A stretch of DNA of 64,000 bases from SKHV01 sp963678565. Its GTDB lineage: Bacteria > Bacteroidota > Bacteroidia > Bacteroidales > Prolixibacteraceae. Each line of letters begins with the position of its first letter. Position 1 is the first letter of the stretch. Shown piece after piece: positions 51,560-61,351 of the stretch. The notes under the pieces are model-generated. The model was not told the DNA's origin and did no database searches. It worked only from the letters and a program-made list of their open reading frames with translations. The position numbers and the translations under genes were made by a program. The DNA lies in NCBI GenBank assembly GCA_963678565.1, contig OY782875.1:1736001-1800000 (forward strand), read 5' to 3'.

Positions 51560-52972
51560 TTAATTAAGGATTAATCGATTGTCAGTTTCTGTTTTTGAGA
51601 AGGATGCATTTTTCTCATTTTTTGATAATAATATTTCTAGTAAGGGAAGCATTCTTGTTAGTCCTCCACCATTAATTATGATATTCCAAACACCTTCGAA
51701 TTTTTTCCATCCGCCAGTATAGAATAAATGTTTAAGCTGATGTCTTAGGTGTTCGTGATTTCCTGATGATTTTAAAATATTGTTCCAGCGATAGAACTCT
51801 TTATATGCCCAATTATAGCCTTGTTCAAGTTTATCTGACGTCAATTTGTTTGTTTTATACACTACATGTCGGGTATCATATAAATCCCAATTCTTAGTTA
51901 AAATCCGTCCATCTCTTTCCATCTTTTTAAAAAGTTGAGTACCAGGATAAGGAGTTAGAATGTGATAGGTAGAGGTGGTAATAGAGTTCTCAACACCCCA
52001 ATCAACGGTTCTTTTAAATACATCTTCGTCATCTTGATCTAAACCAAAAACAAAGCTTCCATTGATCATAATTCCTAGATCATGTAATCTTTTAACAGCT
52101 CTTTCGTAATCCATTTTTAAATTCTGACTTTTATTACTTTGTTTTAGGTTTTCTGGAGAGAAAGTTTCAAAGCCGACAAATAGGCTTCGTAATCCTGCAT
52201 CTGCTGCTTTTTCTATTAAATTGCCTTCTAAAATTGATTTTACTGTGGCTGCACCTTGGAACACTCTATTTAAACCGCGCATTCCATCAAATAAATTTGA
52301 TGCGAGCTGAGAGTTTCCTAACAAATGATCGTCTAGAAAATATAAATGCTTTCCGGGAAGCCTAGAAATTTCTTCAAGAATCTCGTCTGTTTTATTAGTA
52401 TAGAATGATTTACCACCTTTGAAGAAGGCGTCTTTATAACAGAAGTTACAATGATGTGGGCAGCCTCTTGATATTACTAAAGAGTTTGGAACAAGGTACT
52501 TATGGCGTTTAATCAAGTCTCTGCGAATTAATGGCTGTTGTTGTATTGTTCTACCTTCAGTTGAATAGTACCTCTTTTTGGGTACTTTGTTCTTAAAATC
52601 ATCTAAAAATTCAGGGAAGGTTTGCTCTGCAGGACCAATGAAAATAGAATCAGCAAATTGCTCTGCTTCTTCAGGAAGCGATGAAACGTGTAATCCACCT
52701 AGCGCAATAAATGATCCTTTTTCTTTATAGTATTTAGCAATTTTATAGGCACGACTTGAATTTGTTATATAAACTTGTATTATTACCAAGTCGGGTTGAT
52801 CATCAAGGTTAAGCATTTCTACATGTTGATCCTGTATTTCTACTTCATCATGCTTGCTTAAATAGGAGGCTAATGTCGCCAATCCTAGAGGTGGAAATAA
52901 TGAGTATTTAATAGGTCTCCAGAAAGGGCTTTTTGCTTCGGTTAATGAGGGCAGAATTAGTTTTACTTTCAT
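51560..52972 (-). CDS. B12-binding radical SAM protein
   Basis: A 470-residue protein with an N-terminal cobalamin-binding-like domain (PPLGLATLASYLSKH, then ALGGLHVSSLPEEA). A radical SAM core follows, with the cluster motif CPHHCNFC (Cys-x3-Cys-x2-Cys, about residue 172) and GLRSLFVGFETFSPENLKQ. The group includes BchE, HpnP and various methyltransferases. It stands alone; the substrate is unknown. It has no B12 riboswitch that I could see upstream. Confidence 0.88.
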   Translation of the reverse strand: MKVKLILPSLTEAKSPFWRPIKYSLFPPLGLATLASYLSKHDEVEIQDQHVEMLNLDDQPDLVIIQVYITNSSRAYKIAKYYKEKGSFIALGGLHVSSLPEEAEQFADSIFIGPAEQTFPEFLDDFKNKVPKKRYYSTEGRTIQQQPLIRRDLIKRHKYLVPNSLVISRGCPHHCNFCYKDAFFKGGKSFYTNKTDEILEEISRLPGKHLYFLDDHLLGNSQLASNLFDGMRGLNRVFQGAATVKSILEGNLIEKAADAGLRSLFVGFETFSPENLKQSNKSQNLKMDYERAVKRLHDLGIMINGSFVFGLDQDDEDVFKRTVDWGVENSITTSTYHILTPYPGTQLFKKMERDGRILTKNWDLYDTRHVVYKTNKLTSDKLEQGYNWAYKEFYRWNNILKSSGNHEHLRHQLKHLFYTGGWKKFEGVWNIIINGGGLTRMLPLLEILLSKNEKNASFSKTETDNRLILN

Positions 52973-53574
52973 TTGATTTTATTTTAATATAAAACTCCTT
53001 TCTAGAAATACTTATTGTCTGATTTAATGTAATTTAACATCTGTTTGTATCTCTAAACTAAATCTCAATGTCAGGCATAAAAGTCAAAATTGTATCTTCC
53101 AAAAATCATTACGATTATTTGGCGTCGTAGTGTTTGAATTAGCAGGTGAAGGGTAAAGAGTTCTTTTTGAATCATGCATGTTATACCGAGGCATTTAATG
53201 TTGGCACATCAATTGGATTGTTTCAATATGATCAATACTTAAATGCATTTTATTATAGGATGCTTAAGAGAAAATGTATTTATTGCTTCCATCATACAAT
53301 TCGTCTAATTATGGAGTAGGCTGTTTAGTATCAATTTGTATTTTACGAATGGAAAAAAACAATGAATCGTTTAAATTTGAATTAAAACATTAAAATAATA
53401 ATTAGCGAATACGATTCAAAGTCTTATATTGTGTGCTTTCAATGTTAGTGGTGTAATATTGGAAAAATAGTAGATATACAGTGCACATATACAAATTTTG
53501 TACACGAGCTATAATCTGTGAATAACGTATAAATATTGTAACACGAATACTAAGTATTTTAAATTTAATGCCTT
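52973..53574. other. Intergenic region with no convincing gene, 602 bases
   Basis: The only open stretch is a 57-codon frame from GTG 53146 to TAG 53319, without recognisable family, probably chance or a remnant. A small palindrome TACAAATTTTGTA near 53490 precedes the fucosidase gene and might be regulatory. Nothing else is seen. Confidence 0.45.
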
Positions 53575-55197
53575 ATGAGAATAACAACCATTGGTATCAT
53601 ATTCATTAGCATAATCTCACTGATTTCATGTAAAGTGAATGAAAAAGAAAAAATGCAGACAGGAAGGTTTGAGCCTCAATGGGAATCTTTAAAACAGTAC
53701 GAAATACCTGAATGGTTTCGTGATGCCAAATTTGGAATTTGGGCACATTGGGGCCCCCAATGTCAACCCGAAGCAGGAGATTGGTATGCAAGACATATGT
53801 ATGCTCAGGATCATTGGCAATATAAATACCATTTGGAGCATTATGGTCATCCATCCGAGTTCGGTTTTAAAGATGTTATAAATGAATGGAAAGCAGAGAA
53901 GTGGAATCCAGAAGAGTTAGTTGCCTTATATAAGAGAGCTGGAGCAAAATACTTTTTTGCAATGGGGAATCATCATGATAATCTTGACATGTGGGACAGT
54001 AAATATCAGGAATGGAATTCTGTCGCTATTGGTCCTCAGAAAGATATATTGGCAGGCTGGGCTAAAGCAGCAAGAAATAATAACCTTCCCTTTGGAGTGA
54101 GTATTCATTCTGCACATGCTTGGAGATGGTATGAGTCATCACAGTTGGCCGATAGCGAAGGAGAATACGCAGGTACTTCATATGATGGAAAATTGACGAA
54201 AGAAGATGGTAAAGGTAAATGGTGGGAAGGCCTTGATCCTCAAAATTTATATGCGCAAAACCACCCATTAAGTGCAGAGAGTGCCAATATGGGAAGCATT
54301 CATAAACAATGGAATTGGGAAAATGGTGCGATTCCTCCTTCTGAGGAATATTGCCTTAATTTTTATAATCGTACCATAGACATGATTAACCAGTTTAATC
54401 CCGACTTAGTTTATTTTGATGACACCGGATTACCTTTATGGCCTGTAAGTAATGTTGGGCTTGAAATAGCTGCACATTATTACAACTCAAATATGAAACA
54501 ACATAACGGGAAACTGGAGGCTGTTCTTTTTGGCAAAATACTTACAGACGAACAAAAAGAATGCATGGTTTGGGATGTAGAGCGCGGTGCACCGGATAAC
54601 ATTCAGGAGAAACCATGGCAATCTTGCACATGTATTGGAGGTTGGCACTACGACCGTGGGATCTACAACCGCGATCGATACAAGTCAGCAAAAACAGTCA
54701 TGCAATTATTGGTCGATATTGTCAGTAAAAATGGTAATCTTTTACTGAATATTCCTGTTCGTGGCAATGGTTCTATTGATGAAAAGGAATTAAAAGTTGT
54801 GGAAGATATTACAAAATGGATGGATATTAACAGTGAATGTATATTCGAAACTCGTCCCTGGCAAGTTTATGGTGAAGGACCAAAAGCAGAAAATGCAAAC
54901 CCCATTAATGCACAAGGATTTAATGAAGGAAAAGGAGGAGCTTACACTTCAGAAGACATCAGGTTCACGCAAAAAGGGGATGTTCTTTATGCTGTTGTTA
55001 TGGAACTGCCTGAGAAAGGACAGGAGGTAATGATTAAATCATTGTCGACTAATAGCCAGTATTATAGCAAAGATTTTGATCAAGTCGAGATGCTTGGCGG
55101 GAAGAATATTTCATACAAATTTGATAAAGAAGGATTAAGTATTACGCTCCCTGATCAAAAGGATTTAATTGCTCCGATTGCATTTAAAATCCAGTAA
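53575..55197 (+). CDS. Alpha-L-fucosidase, GH29 family
   Basis: A 540-residue lipoprotein (lipobox SLISC, Cys20) that would release fucose from glycans at the cell envelope. It has the GH29 opening WFRDAKFGIWAHWGPQCQPE and the nucleophile region DLVYFDDTG at about residue 281, with VDIVSKNGNLLLNIPVRGNG later. Length and layout match the family. No sugar transporter is adjacent. It is probably monocistronic, and the neighbourhood is accessory in character. Confidence 0.92.
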   Translation: MRITTIGIIFISIISLISCKVNEKEKMQTGRFEPQWESLKQYEIPEWFRDAKFGIWAHWGPQCQPEAGDWYARHMYAQDHWQYKYHLEHYGHPSEFGFKDVINEWKAEKWNPEELVALYKRAGAKYFFAMGNHHDNLDMWDSKYQEWNSVAIGPQKDILAGWAKAARNNNLPFGVSIHSAHAWRWYESSQLADSEGEYAGTSYDGKLTKEDGKGKWWEGLDPQNLYAQNHPLSAESANMGSIHKQWNWENGAIPPSEEYCLNFYNRTIDMINQFNPDLVYFDDTGLPLWPVSNVGLEIAAHYYNSNMKQHNGKLEAVLFGKILTDEQKECMVWDVERGAPDNIQEKPWQSCTCIGGWHYDRGIYNRDRYKSAKTVMQLLVDIVSKNGNLLLNIPVRGNGSIDEKELKVVEDITKWMDINSECIFETRPWQVYGEGPKAENANPINAQGFNEGKGGAYTSEDIRFTQKGDVLYAVVMELPEKGQEVMIKSLSTNSQYYSKDFDQVEMLGGKNISYKFDKEGLSITLPDQKDLIAPIAFKIQ

Positions 55198-55378
55198 TAG
55201 AAATGCTTTGTGAGATTATTGCCTTTTTTTAATTCCTGTAAGCTTGTATATTATAGGATTAATATCGGAATATGGAGTATTGAAAAAGCTCCAGTGCCAA
55301 CATTTAATAAAACTAATTGTGTTAACAAGATGCCTGTCTTCTGTTGCAATTAATTAAAGAATAAAAGTTACAAAACGT

Positions 55379-55780
55379 ATGGAATACTTAGGTTCTTGTT
55401 TATGTAAAGGACTAAAATTTAAAGTTATAGGTGATTTTGAAAGTTTTTATTTATGCCATTGCAGATATTGTAGGAAAGATAGCGGGTCGGCTCATGCTGC
55501 AAATTTATTCTCTTCAAGTGCTCGGCTTGAATGGATTAAAAGGGAAACTGAAATAAAAATATTTCAACCTCATAAAAGTAATCATGTGAAGGCCTTTTGT
55601 ACAAATTGTGGATCTGCACTGCCCAATATGCAAATGGATGGTAAGCTTTTAGTTGTTCCTGCAGGATGTTTAGATACAAAATTGGAAAAGCGTCCTGATG
55701 CACATATTTTTATCTCAAATAAAGCAAGTTGGGATGAGTCTCTAGAACGCATAAAGAAAATTGAACGCTTACCTGAATAA
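55379..55780 (+). CDS. GFA family zinc-binding protein
   Basis: A 133-residue protein of the glutathione-dependent formaldehyde-activating (GFA/CENP-V) fold. The zinc cysteines are in order: GSCLCKG, CHCRYCRK and CTNCGS, followed by VVPAGCLD. The biochemical role of most members is unproven. A 15-bp perfect hairpin lies 95 bases past the stop. Confidence 0.9.
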   Translation: MEYLGSCLCKGLKFKVIGDFESFYLCHCRYCRKDSGSAHAANLFSSSARLEWIKRETEIKIFQPHKSNHVKAFCTNCGSALPNMQMDGKLLVVPAGCLDTKLEKRPDAHIFISNKASWDESLERIKKIERLPE

Positions 55781-55874
55781 AAAATGATTATAAAATACCC
55801 TTACGATATGTATGCTTACACTTCTATGGTGCCTAAATTTGCATGTTAACATAGTTCAAGCAATGACATTCTAG

Positions 55875-55910
55875 ATCATGGAGTAGTATTAGGTTATACT
55901 ACTCCATGAT
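55875..55910. repeat. Perfect 15-bp inverted repeat
   Basis: ATCATGGAGTAGTAT and its exact complement flank a 6-base loop, TAGGTT. There is no T-run on either side, so it is not a classic terminator. Confidence 0.75.
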
Positions 55911-56424
55911 TAATTAACAATACCCAACTTAGAAAAAATCGTCTTAATACGGTTGCCAAAGCAAAAGGCATTTATCATATAAAATACGTTGACACCCCAC
56001 TAGATGACTCTGAAAAACTTTATCTATAACTCGTTACGCTTATTTTTAATGAGAACTTTAATGAGGCAATTGAGGCAATTCCCGAAACACGCTTTAACGG
56101 ACAACAACATCGCTTGTTGAAAATTCGTTGACTGGCGTTGAGGTTGCCCCGGAGGATGTTGTTGTTGATACAGGAAAAACTGTACTTAAATCTGGAATCA
56201 CTCTCACGCCAAACGTACCTGTTTTATAAAACCTATGAGAAAGTTATCCGAATTGCAAAATAAAGTACCAACTATCATTACCAGGCGTTTGCACCTGTTT
56301 ATAGTAATGTGGAAAACGGCTAAGGTATATTTGGAGGGGGTTACAATAATATTCTCATTTTTAACTTAGACAACTAATACTTAATTATGTACCGATTGGC
56401 TGTAAAAATACCTGTGCCTAGGTT

Positions 56425-56490
56425 TTGTATAAGTAATGACAGGTAAAGTGATAAATATAAAGATTTGTAGCCCGCTCAAACTGTGTAACG
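56425..56490 (+). repeat. Dispersed 66-base repeat, copy 1
   Basis: It aligns without gaps to 59518-59583, about three-quarters identical by eye, with shared blocks ATAAGTAATG, ATAAATAT/CTAAATAT and CGCTCAAACT. Confidence 0.65.
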
Positions 56491-56790
56491 GTAAATTGTA
56501 TGTTGTCGGTGCGGATTTCGAAGAGCGTTTTTGTCGACCTACAAAAATGCTAGAGAAAGGAGCAGAGGCAATAAGTTTGTGCAAACCCGCATTGCAATAT
56601 ATAACATGTTAGTAACTGGGTTCATATTTGTCTGTACGAACGTTGATTCAATGCACAAAAATTTATGTGAGGTTGGTGAATATTGCCACGCGAGTGGCAA
56701 GTGGGAGAGCGGTGTAAGCTTATTGGCAAGCTTTGCAGATGTTGGGCTTGCAGGGACTTGCCGATGTGCTTACATAGGGTAGGGATTATC

Positions 56791-57450
56791 CTAACTCCGT
56801 ACTATAACTCCCAATGCTTCTAATAATTGCGGTTGGTCTTCAAGTGCAATCTTTGCTATTTCGTAGAATTTGCTCATCCAATCGTCGATTTGGATTAATG
56901 CAGCATTCTTTACTTTAGTTGCATCTTGTGATTCTCCTTTTTCGCGCATGTAATTGTTTCTTGCTGTTTCTAATTCAGCAATTTTAGTATTTACCGCAGT
57001 TAAATCTTCAACTGTGATTTTAAATCGATTCAGTTTAGTTTGAATATCGGTCCTTGCAAGAGCCACCAAATAGAAACGTTTCGCTGTTTCGAGCCATTTA
57101 ACGTATACATTTGAAAGAGTACCAGTAATTGCTAATTCGATTAATGTATTGGCATCGTTACGGAATGCTGCTTTCGCTTTTTTGCGATGTTCGGCATAAA
57201 TGTTAGCAACAATTGATCTTTTCTCTTCAAAAATGTTGTGAGCAACTAAGGATTCGGCATCCTCTGTTTTGTTTTGGTCGTAAGCGTTTTGTGCAGCTGT
57301 GTAAAGCGCTTTACCTTGTGTCATAGTTTCAGCCTCGTAGCCATATTCTGCGATAGCTGTTGCAATTTGAGGCATAGCCTCGGCATTTGCGAAGGCAACT
57401 CTGTACTTTTCGAGAATTGCCGCTTCTGAATTCTTTAGATTTGAAGCCAT
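56791..57450 (-). CDS. Helical protein of unknown function
   Basis: A 219-residue cytosolic protein, rich in Ala, Glu and Lys and probably all-helical, with no signal peptide. Segments such as NTKIAELETARNNYMREKGE and IDDWMSKFYEIAKIALEDQP suggest a long helical bundle. I recognise similar uncharacterised proteins in Bacteroidota but no named function. Codon use looks ordinary. It lies in an accessory region between decayed DNA and a truncated SDR. Confidence 0.68.
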   Translation of the reverse strand: MASNLKNSEAAILEKYRVAFANAEAMPQIATAIAEYGYEAETMTQGKALYTAAQNAYDQNKTEDAESLVAHNIFEEKRSIVANIYAEHRKKAKAAFRNDANTLIELAITGTLSNVYVKWLETAKRFYLVALARTDIQTKLNRFKITVEDLTAVNTKIAELETARNNYMREKGESQDATKVKNAALIQIDDWMSKFYEIAKIALEDQPQLLEALGVIVRS

Positions 57451-57589
57451 AAGCGTTTAGTTTAAATTAATAAATAAAAAATTAGTTTTTTCTTTTTTTA
57501 GTTAGTATGGTTCATCATCCCAATGTGGTTGATTGGGTGGTAAAATATGCTCCTTAACATGTCCAACTAGTTCATTTAACACTCTCTTA

Positions 57590-58246
57590 AAATCTGTAAG
57601 AACATTCGCAGAGAAGGTAGTCGAGAAGCACAATCGCCTTGATATCCTAATAAAAAATACAGGTGTTATGGTTCCATCGGCAAGTAAAACTAAAGATGGA
57701 TTTGAATTACAGATTGGGGTGAACTTCATAGCCCATTTTGCTCTAACATCCCATTTATTTGAGCTTATCAATTCTACAAAAAACAGCAGAATTGTGACCT
57801 TAAGTAGTATTGCTCATAAAAACGGAACAATAGATTTTGACAACCTTAAATTGGAGAAATCCTATGACAAATTTATAGAATATGGGCAAAGTAAAGTAGC
57901 AGATTTGATTTTCACCATTGAATTTCAAAGACGTTTAACTAAAATAGGTTCAAAGACTATTTCAGTTGGAGCACACCTAGGAATTAGTAAAACAGAATTA
58001 TTGAGAACAGACAAACCCGAAATGATCGATGAGTTTCCTTATATGAGTGCTAATCAAGGAGTATTTTCAAGCTTGTTTGCGGCAACAGAACCCATTGAAG
58101 GTGGTAGTTATATTGGACCGAATGGTGAAGGAGAAATGACAGGTTATCCTGCACCGGCATTTATTTCTGAATATGCAAAAGACAAAGCAATTGGAAAAAA
58201 ACTTTGGGAATGCACAAAGAAGGAATTAGGGTTGAATTTCCTTTAA
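57590..58246 (+). pseudogene. 5'-truncated short-chain dehydrogenase
   Basis: From about 57595 the frame reads KSVRTFAEKVVEKHNRLDIL, then the SDR segments IKNTGVMVPS (NNAGVM-like, with Asn-Ala changed), NFIAHFALTSHL, SRIVTLSS and the catalytic YGQSKVADL (Tyr-x3-Lys). The whole N-terminal Rossmann part with TGxxxGxG is missing, and upstream DNA belongs to the promoter side of the gene at 56791. The protein has no NAD site, so the gene is almost surely non-functional as a dehydrogenase. The frame stays open to 58246. Confidence 0.78.
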
Positions 58247-58408
58247 GAAACAACAAATGCCGAACCTCTTATAGCATGTATAAGTATGTGCGAACCTTAA
58301 AGTTTGCACTTTTTTTGTAGTTTTACCTCAACCGAAAACTAGTGCTTTTTAATAACACTACTCATACACAAACTATTACACAACATAATAAACAATCAAT
58401 TACAATCG

Positions 58409-59497
58409 ATGAAAAAACGACTTTCACTATTATTTTTACTTTTAGGTCTAGTCCAATTATCAAATGCTCAACAAACGAACGAATCGATTTTTGATAAGAC
58501 AGATGCCTATTTAAAAGAGACTATTGACAGCCTACAGATTATCGGTCTGGACTACGCCATTCTTATGGACAATGAAATTGTTCATATGAAATCCTTTGGT
58601 TTGGCAAATGTTCAGCTGAAAGTCCCAATGACAATTGACAATTCGTTCCCAGTTGCATCAATTTCTAAATTATTCAGTTCCACAGCACTGTATCAGCTGT
58701 TACATATGCACAATAGAAGTGTTGACGAAACTGTAGGAGAGCTTCTTCCTAACAGAAAGGACTTGCCTGAACTATGGAGAAACCTCACTTTGAAACAGTT
58801 GTTATCTCATACCTCCGGAATCCCTGACCAAATAGATTATCAAATCTATTTAGCACCAGAGAGTGACGAATTTGTGATTGATGCCCTGAGAGACAAGCCC
58901 TTCAGTTCAAAGCCGGGGACAGAGTCAAGATACAATGCAACGGGCTTTTTGCTAATCCGCATAATCATAGAAAAATTGGCGAATCAAGATTTTGAAACCT
59001 ATATGCAAGAGCAGTATTTCGATAAATTTGGGTTGCCTTCTGCCCAATATGGTGGGTTCAAGAAAATCATTCCTAACAGGGTAACCTGCTATCAAAATGT
59101 AGATGGTGAATTGGAGATGTTTCCATTAAACTATTCTTCGCATATGTACGCAGGAGCTGGATTAAACATAACTATAGGAGATTTGATAAAGTGGTTCCAA
59201 GCCATTCAAAATGAAAAAATCTTGACAGAAAATCAACTCAAAGAAATTTGGGCACCTGTAAAGTTAAATGATGGAAAAGATGGATATTTTGGATTAGGTT
59301 GGGAATCATATAGACTTCAGGGTGATTATAGAATGGTTGGACATGGAGGTGCTGGAATTTCTTCTTTCAGATATTATTGGAATGAGCAAACCAATAAAAA
59401 TGTTACTGTAATTTTGCTAACTAATGGCTCGTTAAACTGGACAATCAGCCCAAATCAAATTAATTTGCAAATTGCAAGTATGATATTAGACGACTAA
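58409..59497 (+). CDS. Serine hydrolase of the beta-lactamase/penicillin-binding fold
   Basis: A 362-residue exported protein (signal peptide ending near LSNAQ). It has the class C-type catalytic motifs: VASISKLFSST (SxxK), the Tyr motif as RYNATG, and VGHGGAG near the C-terminus in place of KTG. It also has LLSHTSGIPD and KPGTESRYNA. It may act on peptides or esters; the sequence does not say which. It lies among cassette-like genes with repeats on both sides. Confidence 0.88.
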   Translation: MKKRLSLLFLLLGLVQLSNAQQTNESIFDKTDAYLKETIDSLQIIGLDYAILMDNEIVHMKSFGLANVQLKVPMTIDNSFPVASISKLFSSTALYQLLHMHNRSVDETVGELLPNRKDLPELWRNLTLKQLLSHTSGIPDQIDYQIYLAPESDEFVIDALRDKPFSSKPGTESRYNATGFLLIRIIIEKLANQDFETYMQEQYFDKFGLPSAQYGGFKKIIPNRVTCYQNVDGELEMFPLNYSSHMYAGAGLNITIGDLIKWFQAIQNEKILTENQLKEIWAPVKLNDGKDGYFGLGWESYRLQGDYRMVGHGGAGISSFRYYWNEQTNKNVTVILLTNGSLNWTISPNQINLQIASMILDD

Positions 59498-59517
59498 TAA
59501 ATTACGTTGTGTTATAC

Positions 59518-59583
59518 TTGCATAAGTAATGGCAGTAAAAGTACTAAATATTAAGGTTTGTGTCTCGCTCAAACTACGTATCG
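59518..59583 (+). repeat. Dispersed 66-base repeat, copy 2
   Basis: It begins 21 bases after the serine hydrolase stop and aligns without gaps to 56425-56490. A position just after a gene suggests a recombination or cassette-end element, but the folding has not been tested. Confidence 0.62.
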
Positions 59584-59698
59584 CTTGCACAGGAAACAAC
59601 CACTAAATTCACTGCTGCTCATACAATTAACCGTTTTTCTTTATGCTGAATGAATGGCAACATCTACCAACCGTTATGTTTCATGCTCTCGTATGTCT

Positions 59699-59924
59699 GG
59701 TATTAATCCATGCAATTAAAGCAATATAAACCGAATGCTTTCTTATAGTTAATCAACGATTGCTAACTCTTACGTTTTGGCGATTTGAAACAATTATACT
59801 TTCAACTGGAGAAAACAATCAATTACTAAATCAACGGTAACTGATACAACAAAACAACATTATTTATCAGAAAAAGTATAAGTTTGTAGGTATCGTTATG
59901 AGTTATCCCTTATTTAATAAAATA
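59699..59924 (+). repeat. Long direct repeat, copy A (before ilvE)
   Basis: About 225 bases that match 61074-61303 with small gaps, near 70% by eye. Shared blocks include GATTTGAAA, AATTATAC, ACTAA, GATACAACAAAACAA and TATTTAT. It ends 20 bases before the ilvE ATG and holds a -7-like TAAGTTTG at 59879-59886. No reading frame is conserved between the copies. Confidence 0.68.
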
Positions 59925-59943
59925 GCATAGTAAGGAGCCAACT

Positions 59944-61002
59944 ATGAATATAAATTTTATAGAAACCAAAATTGAAAAACCAAAACCGGATTTTAAGAAT
60001 TTAGGTTTTGGTAAGTATTTTGCTGAATATATGTTTGAAATGGATTATTCTGGAAATAGCTGGAAAAATCCACAAATTAAACCTTATGATAAAATATGCA
60101 TTGAGCCATCAACAATGGTATTACATTACGGGCAATCTGTATTTGAAGGTTTAAAAGCATATTTATCAGACAATGATGAGGTTCTGCTTTTTCGTCCTGA
60201 TAAAAACATTAAACGTTTAAACAAATCAAGTAAGCGTTTGTGCATACCCGAAATTGATGAACAGTTTGCATTGAAAGCTATAATTGAATTTGTCAAAGCA
60301 AATAAAGATTGGGTACCAAGAGAAATGGGAAGTAGTTTGTATATCCGCCCATTTATTTTTGCGATGGATGCGAGTGTTGGAGTTAGTGCAGCAAAAAGTT
60401 ATAAGTTTATGATTATTGGTTCACCTGTTAGTGCATATTATCCTGAAGGTTTTAATCCAGTAAAAATATTTGTAGAACAAAAATATGTAAGAGCAGTTAG
60501 AGGGGGCATTGGAGAAGCTAAAACTGCAGGAAATTATGCAGCAAGTATTAAAGCTCAAACTGAGGCAAAGCTGAGAGGTTTTTCACAAGTTTTGTGGTTA
60601 GACGGTGTAGAACAAAAATATATTGAGGAAGTTGGGACAATGAATGTATTCTTTCGAATAGATGACCAAATTGTAACGCCCGAACTAAATGGAAGCATCC
60701 TTGAAGGAATTACAAGAGATTCTATAATCCATTTGTTGAAAAGAGATGGATTTAAAGTAACAGAAAGAAAAATATCTATTAATGAAGTTTTTGAAGCCCA
60801 CTCAAAAGGACAACTAAAAGAAGTTTTTGGAACAGGAACAGCAGCCATTATTTCACCTGTTGGTGAAATGAGTTTTAACGAGAATGATTTTATGATTAAT
60901 GGAGGAAAGGTTGGCAACATTGCTTTAAATTTATTTGAAACATTGACCGGTATTCAACAAGGAAAAATAAAAGATGAATTTGGTTGGACTGTAAAAATAT
61001 GA
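59944..61002 (+). CDS. ilvE: Branched-chain amino acid aminotransferase
   Basis: PLP enzyme for the last step of leucine, isoleucine and valine synthesis, or the first step of their breakdown. At 352 residues it is the longer eukaryote-like type II form. Landmarks: HYGQSVFEGLKAYLS, YIRPFIFAMDASVGV, then GEAKTAGNYAASIKAQTEA with the PLP-proximal region, VGTMNVFF and GTGTAAIISPVGE. It is unlinked to ilvC (8690) and lies between two copies of a 200-base repeat in an accessory zone, so it may be a second or acquired copy. Confidence 0.94.
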   Translation: MNINFIETKIEKPKPDFKNLGFGKYFAEYMFEMDYSGNSWKNPQIKPYDKICIEPSTMVLHYGQSVFEGLKAYLSDNDEVLLFRPDKNIKRLNKSSKRLCIPEIDEQFALKAIIEFVKANKDWVPREMGSSLYIRPFIFAMDASVGVSAAKSYKFMIIGSPVSAYYPEGFNPVKIFVEQKYVRAVRGGIGEAKTAGNYAASIKAQTEAKLRGFSQVLWLDGVEQKYIEEVGTMNVFFRIDDQIVTPELNGSILEGITRDSIIHLLKRDGFKVTERKISINEVFEAHSKGQLKEVFGTGTAAIISPVGEMSFNENDFMINGGKVGNIALNLFETLTGIQQGKIKDEFGWTVKI

Positions 61003-61073
61003 AGCAGAGTAATTTAGGTAAATCCCATCCCTAAACGACTCTTATAACCGCAGGTGATGGTCCTTGCCAATGC

Positions 61074-61303
61074 GGATATTCATTTGTACAATTAACACGA
61101 TCTAAACCGGATGATTTCTTATTGTTAATGAGCTATTGCGACCACTTCCGTTTTCGGGATTTGAAATAATTATACCTTCAAGAGAGAGTAACTAAGTATT
61201 ACAAATCAGCGATGACCGATACAACAAAACAAGATTATTTATTATAAGAATTATTAGTTTGTAAATATACTTGCAAGTTATATGTAAATTTAATAAAGGA
61301 CAT
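61074..61303 (+). repeat. Long direct repeat, copy B (after ilvE)
   Basis: The partner of 59699-59924. Here it fills most of the gap between ilvE and the 115-residue gene and ends about 50 bases before the ATG at 61352. Confidence 0.66.
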
Positions 61304-61351
61304 TGCAAGACTATCGAAAAAATATCTACATTGAGGAAAAAAAATATCATA

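Larger units (their letters stand above)
55781..56790. other. 1-kb region of gene fragments and repeats
   Basis: No intact gene. Besides the hairpin at 55875 there are two coding-like scraps: KAKGIYHIKYVDTPLDDSEK (ending at a stop near 56030) and VENSLTGVEVAPEDVVVDTG with KTVLKSGITLTPNVPVL (56112-56230). Neither family is recognised. A 66-base repeat lies at 56425-56490. A richer-GC patch near 56680-56770 has a tight hairpin, TTGCCAC-GCGA-GTGGCAA. Confidence 0.55.

Noticed and set aside
51560..53100. A cobalamin riboswitch before the B12-binding radical SAM gene
   Set aside because: The upstream 100-150 bases are A+T-rich and show no B12-box-like stretch.
53146..53319. A 57-codon frame starting with GTG
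   Set aside because: No family, no promoter and an odd composition; noted only as a possible remnant.
56531..56782. An 83-codon open frame (MSTYKNARERSRGNKF start)
   Set aside because: It crosses hairpins and a GC-richer patch, has unnatural composition and no family likeness, and lies in decayed DNA; treated as chance.
59944..61002. An amino-acid attenuator or T-box before ilvE
   Set aside because: No leader peptide rich in Ile, Leu or Val and no T-box-like sequence was found; the upstream zone is the long repeat.
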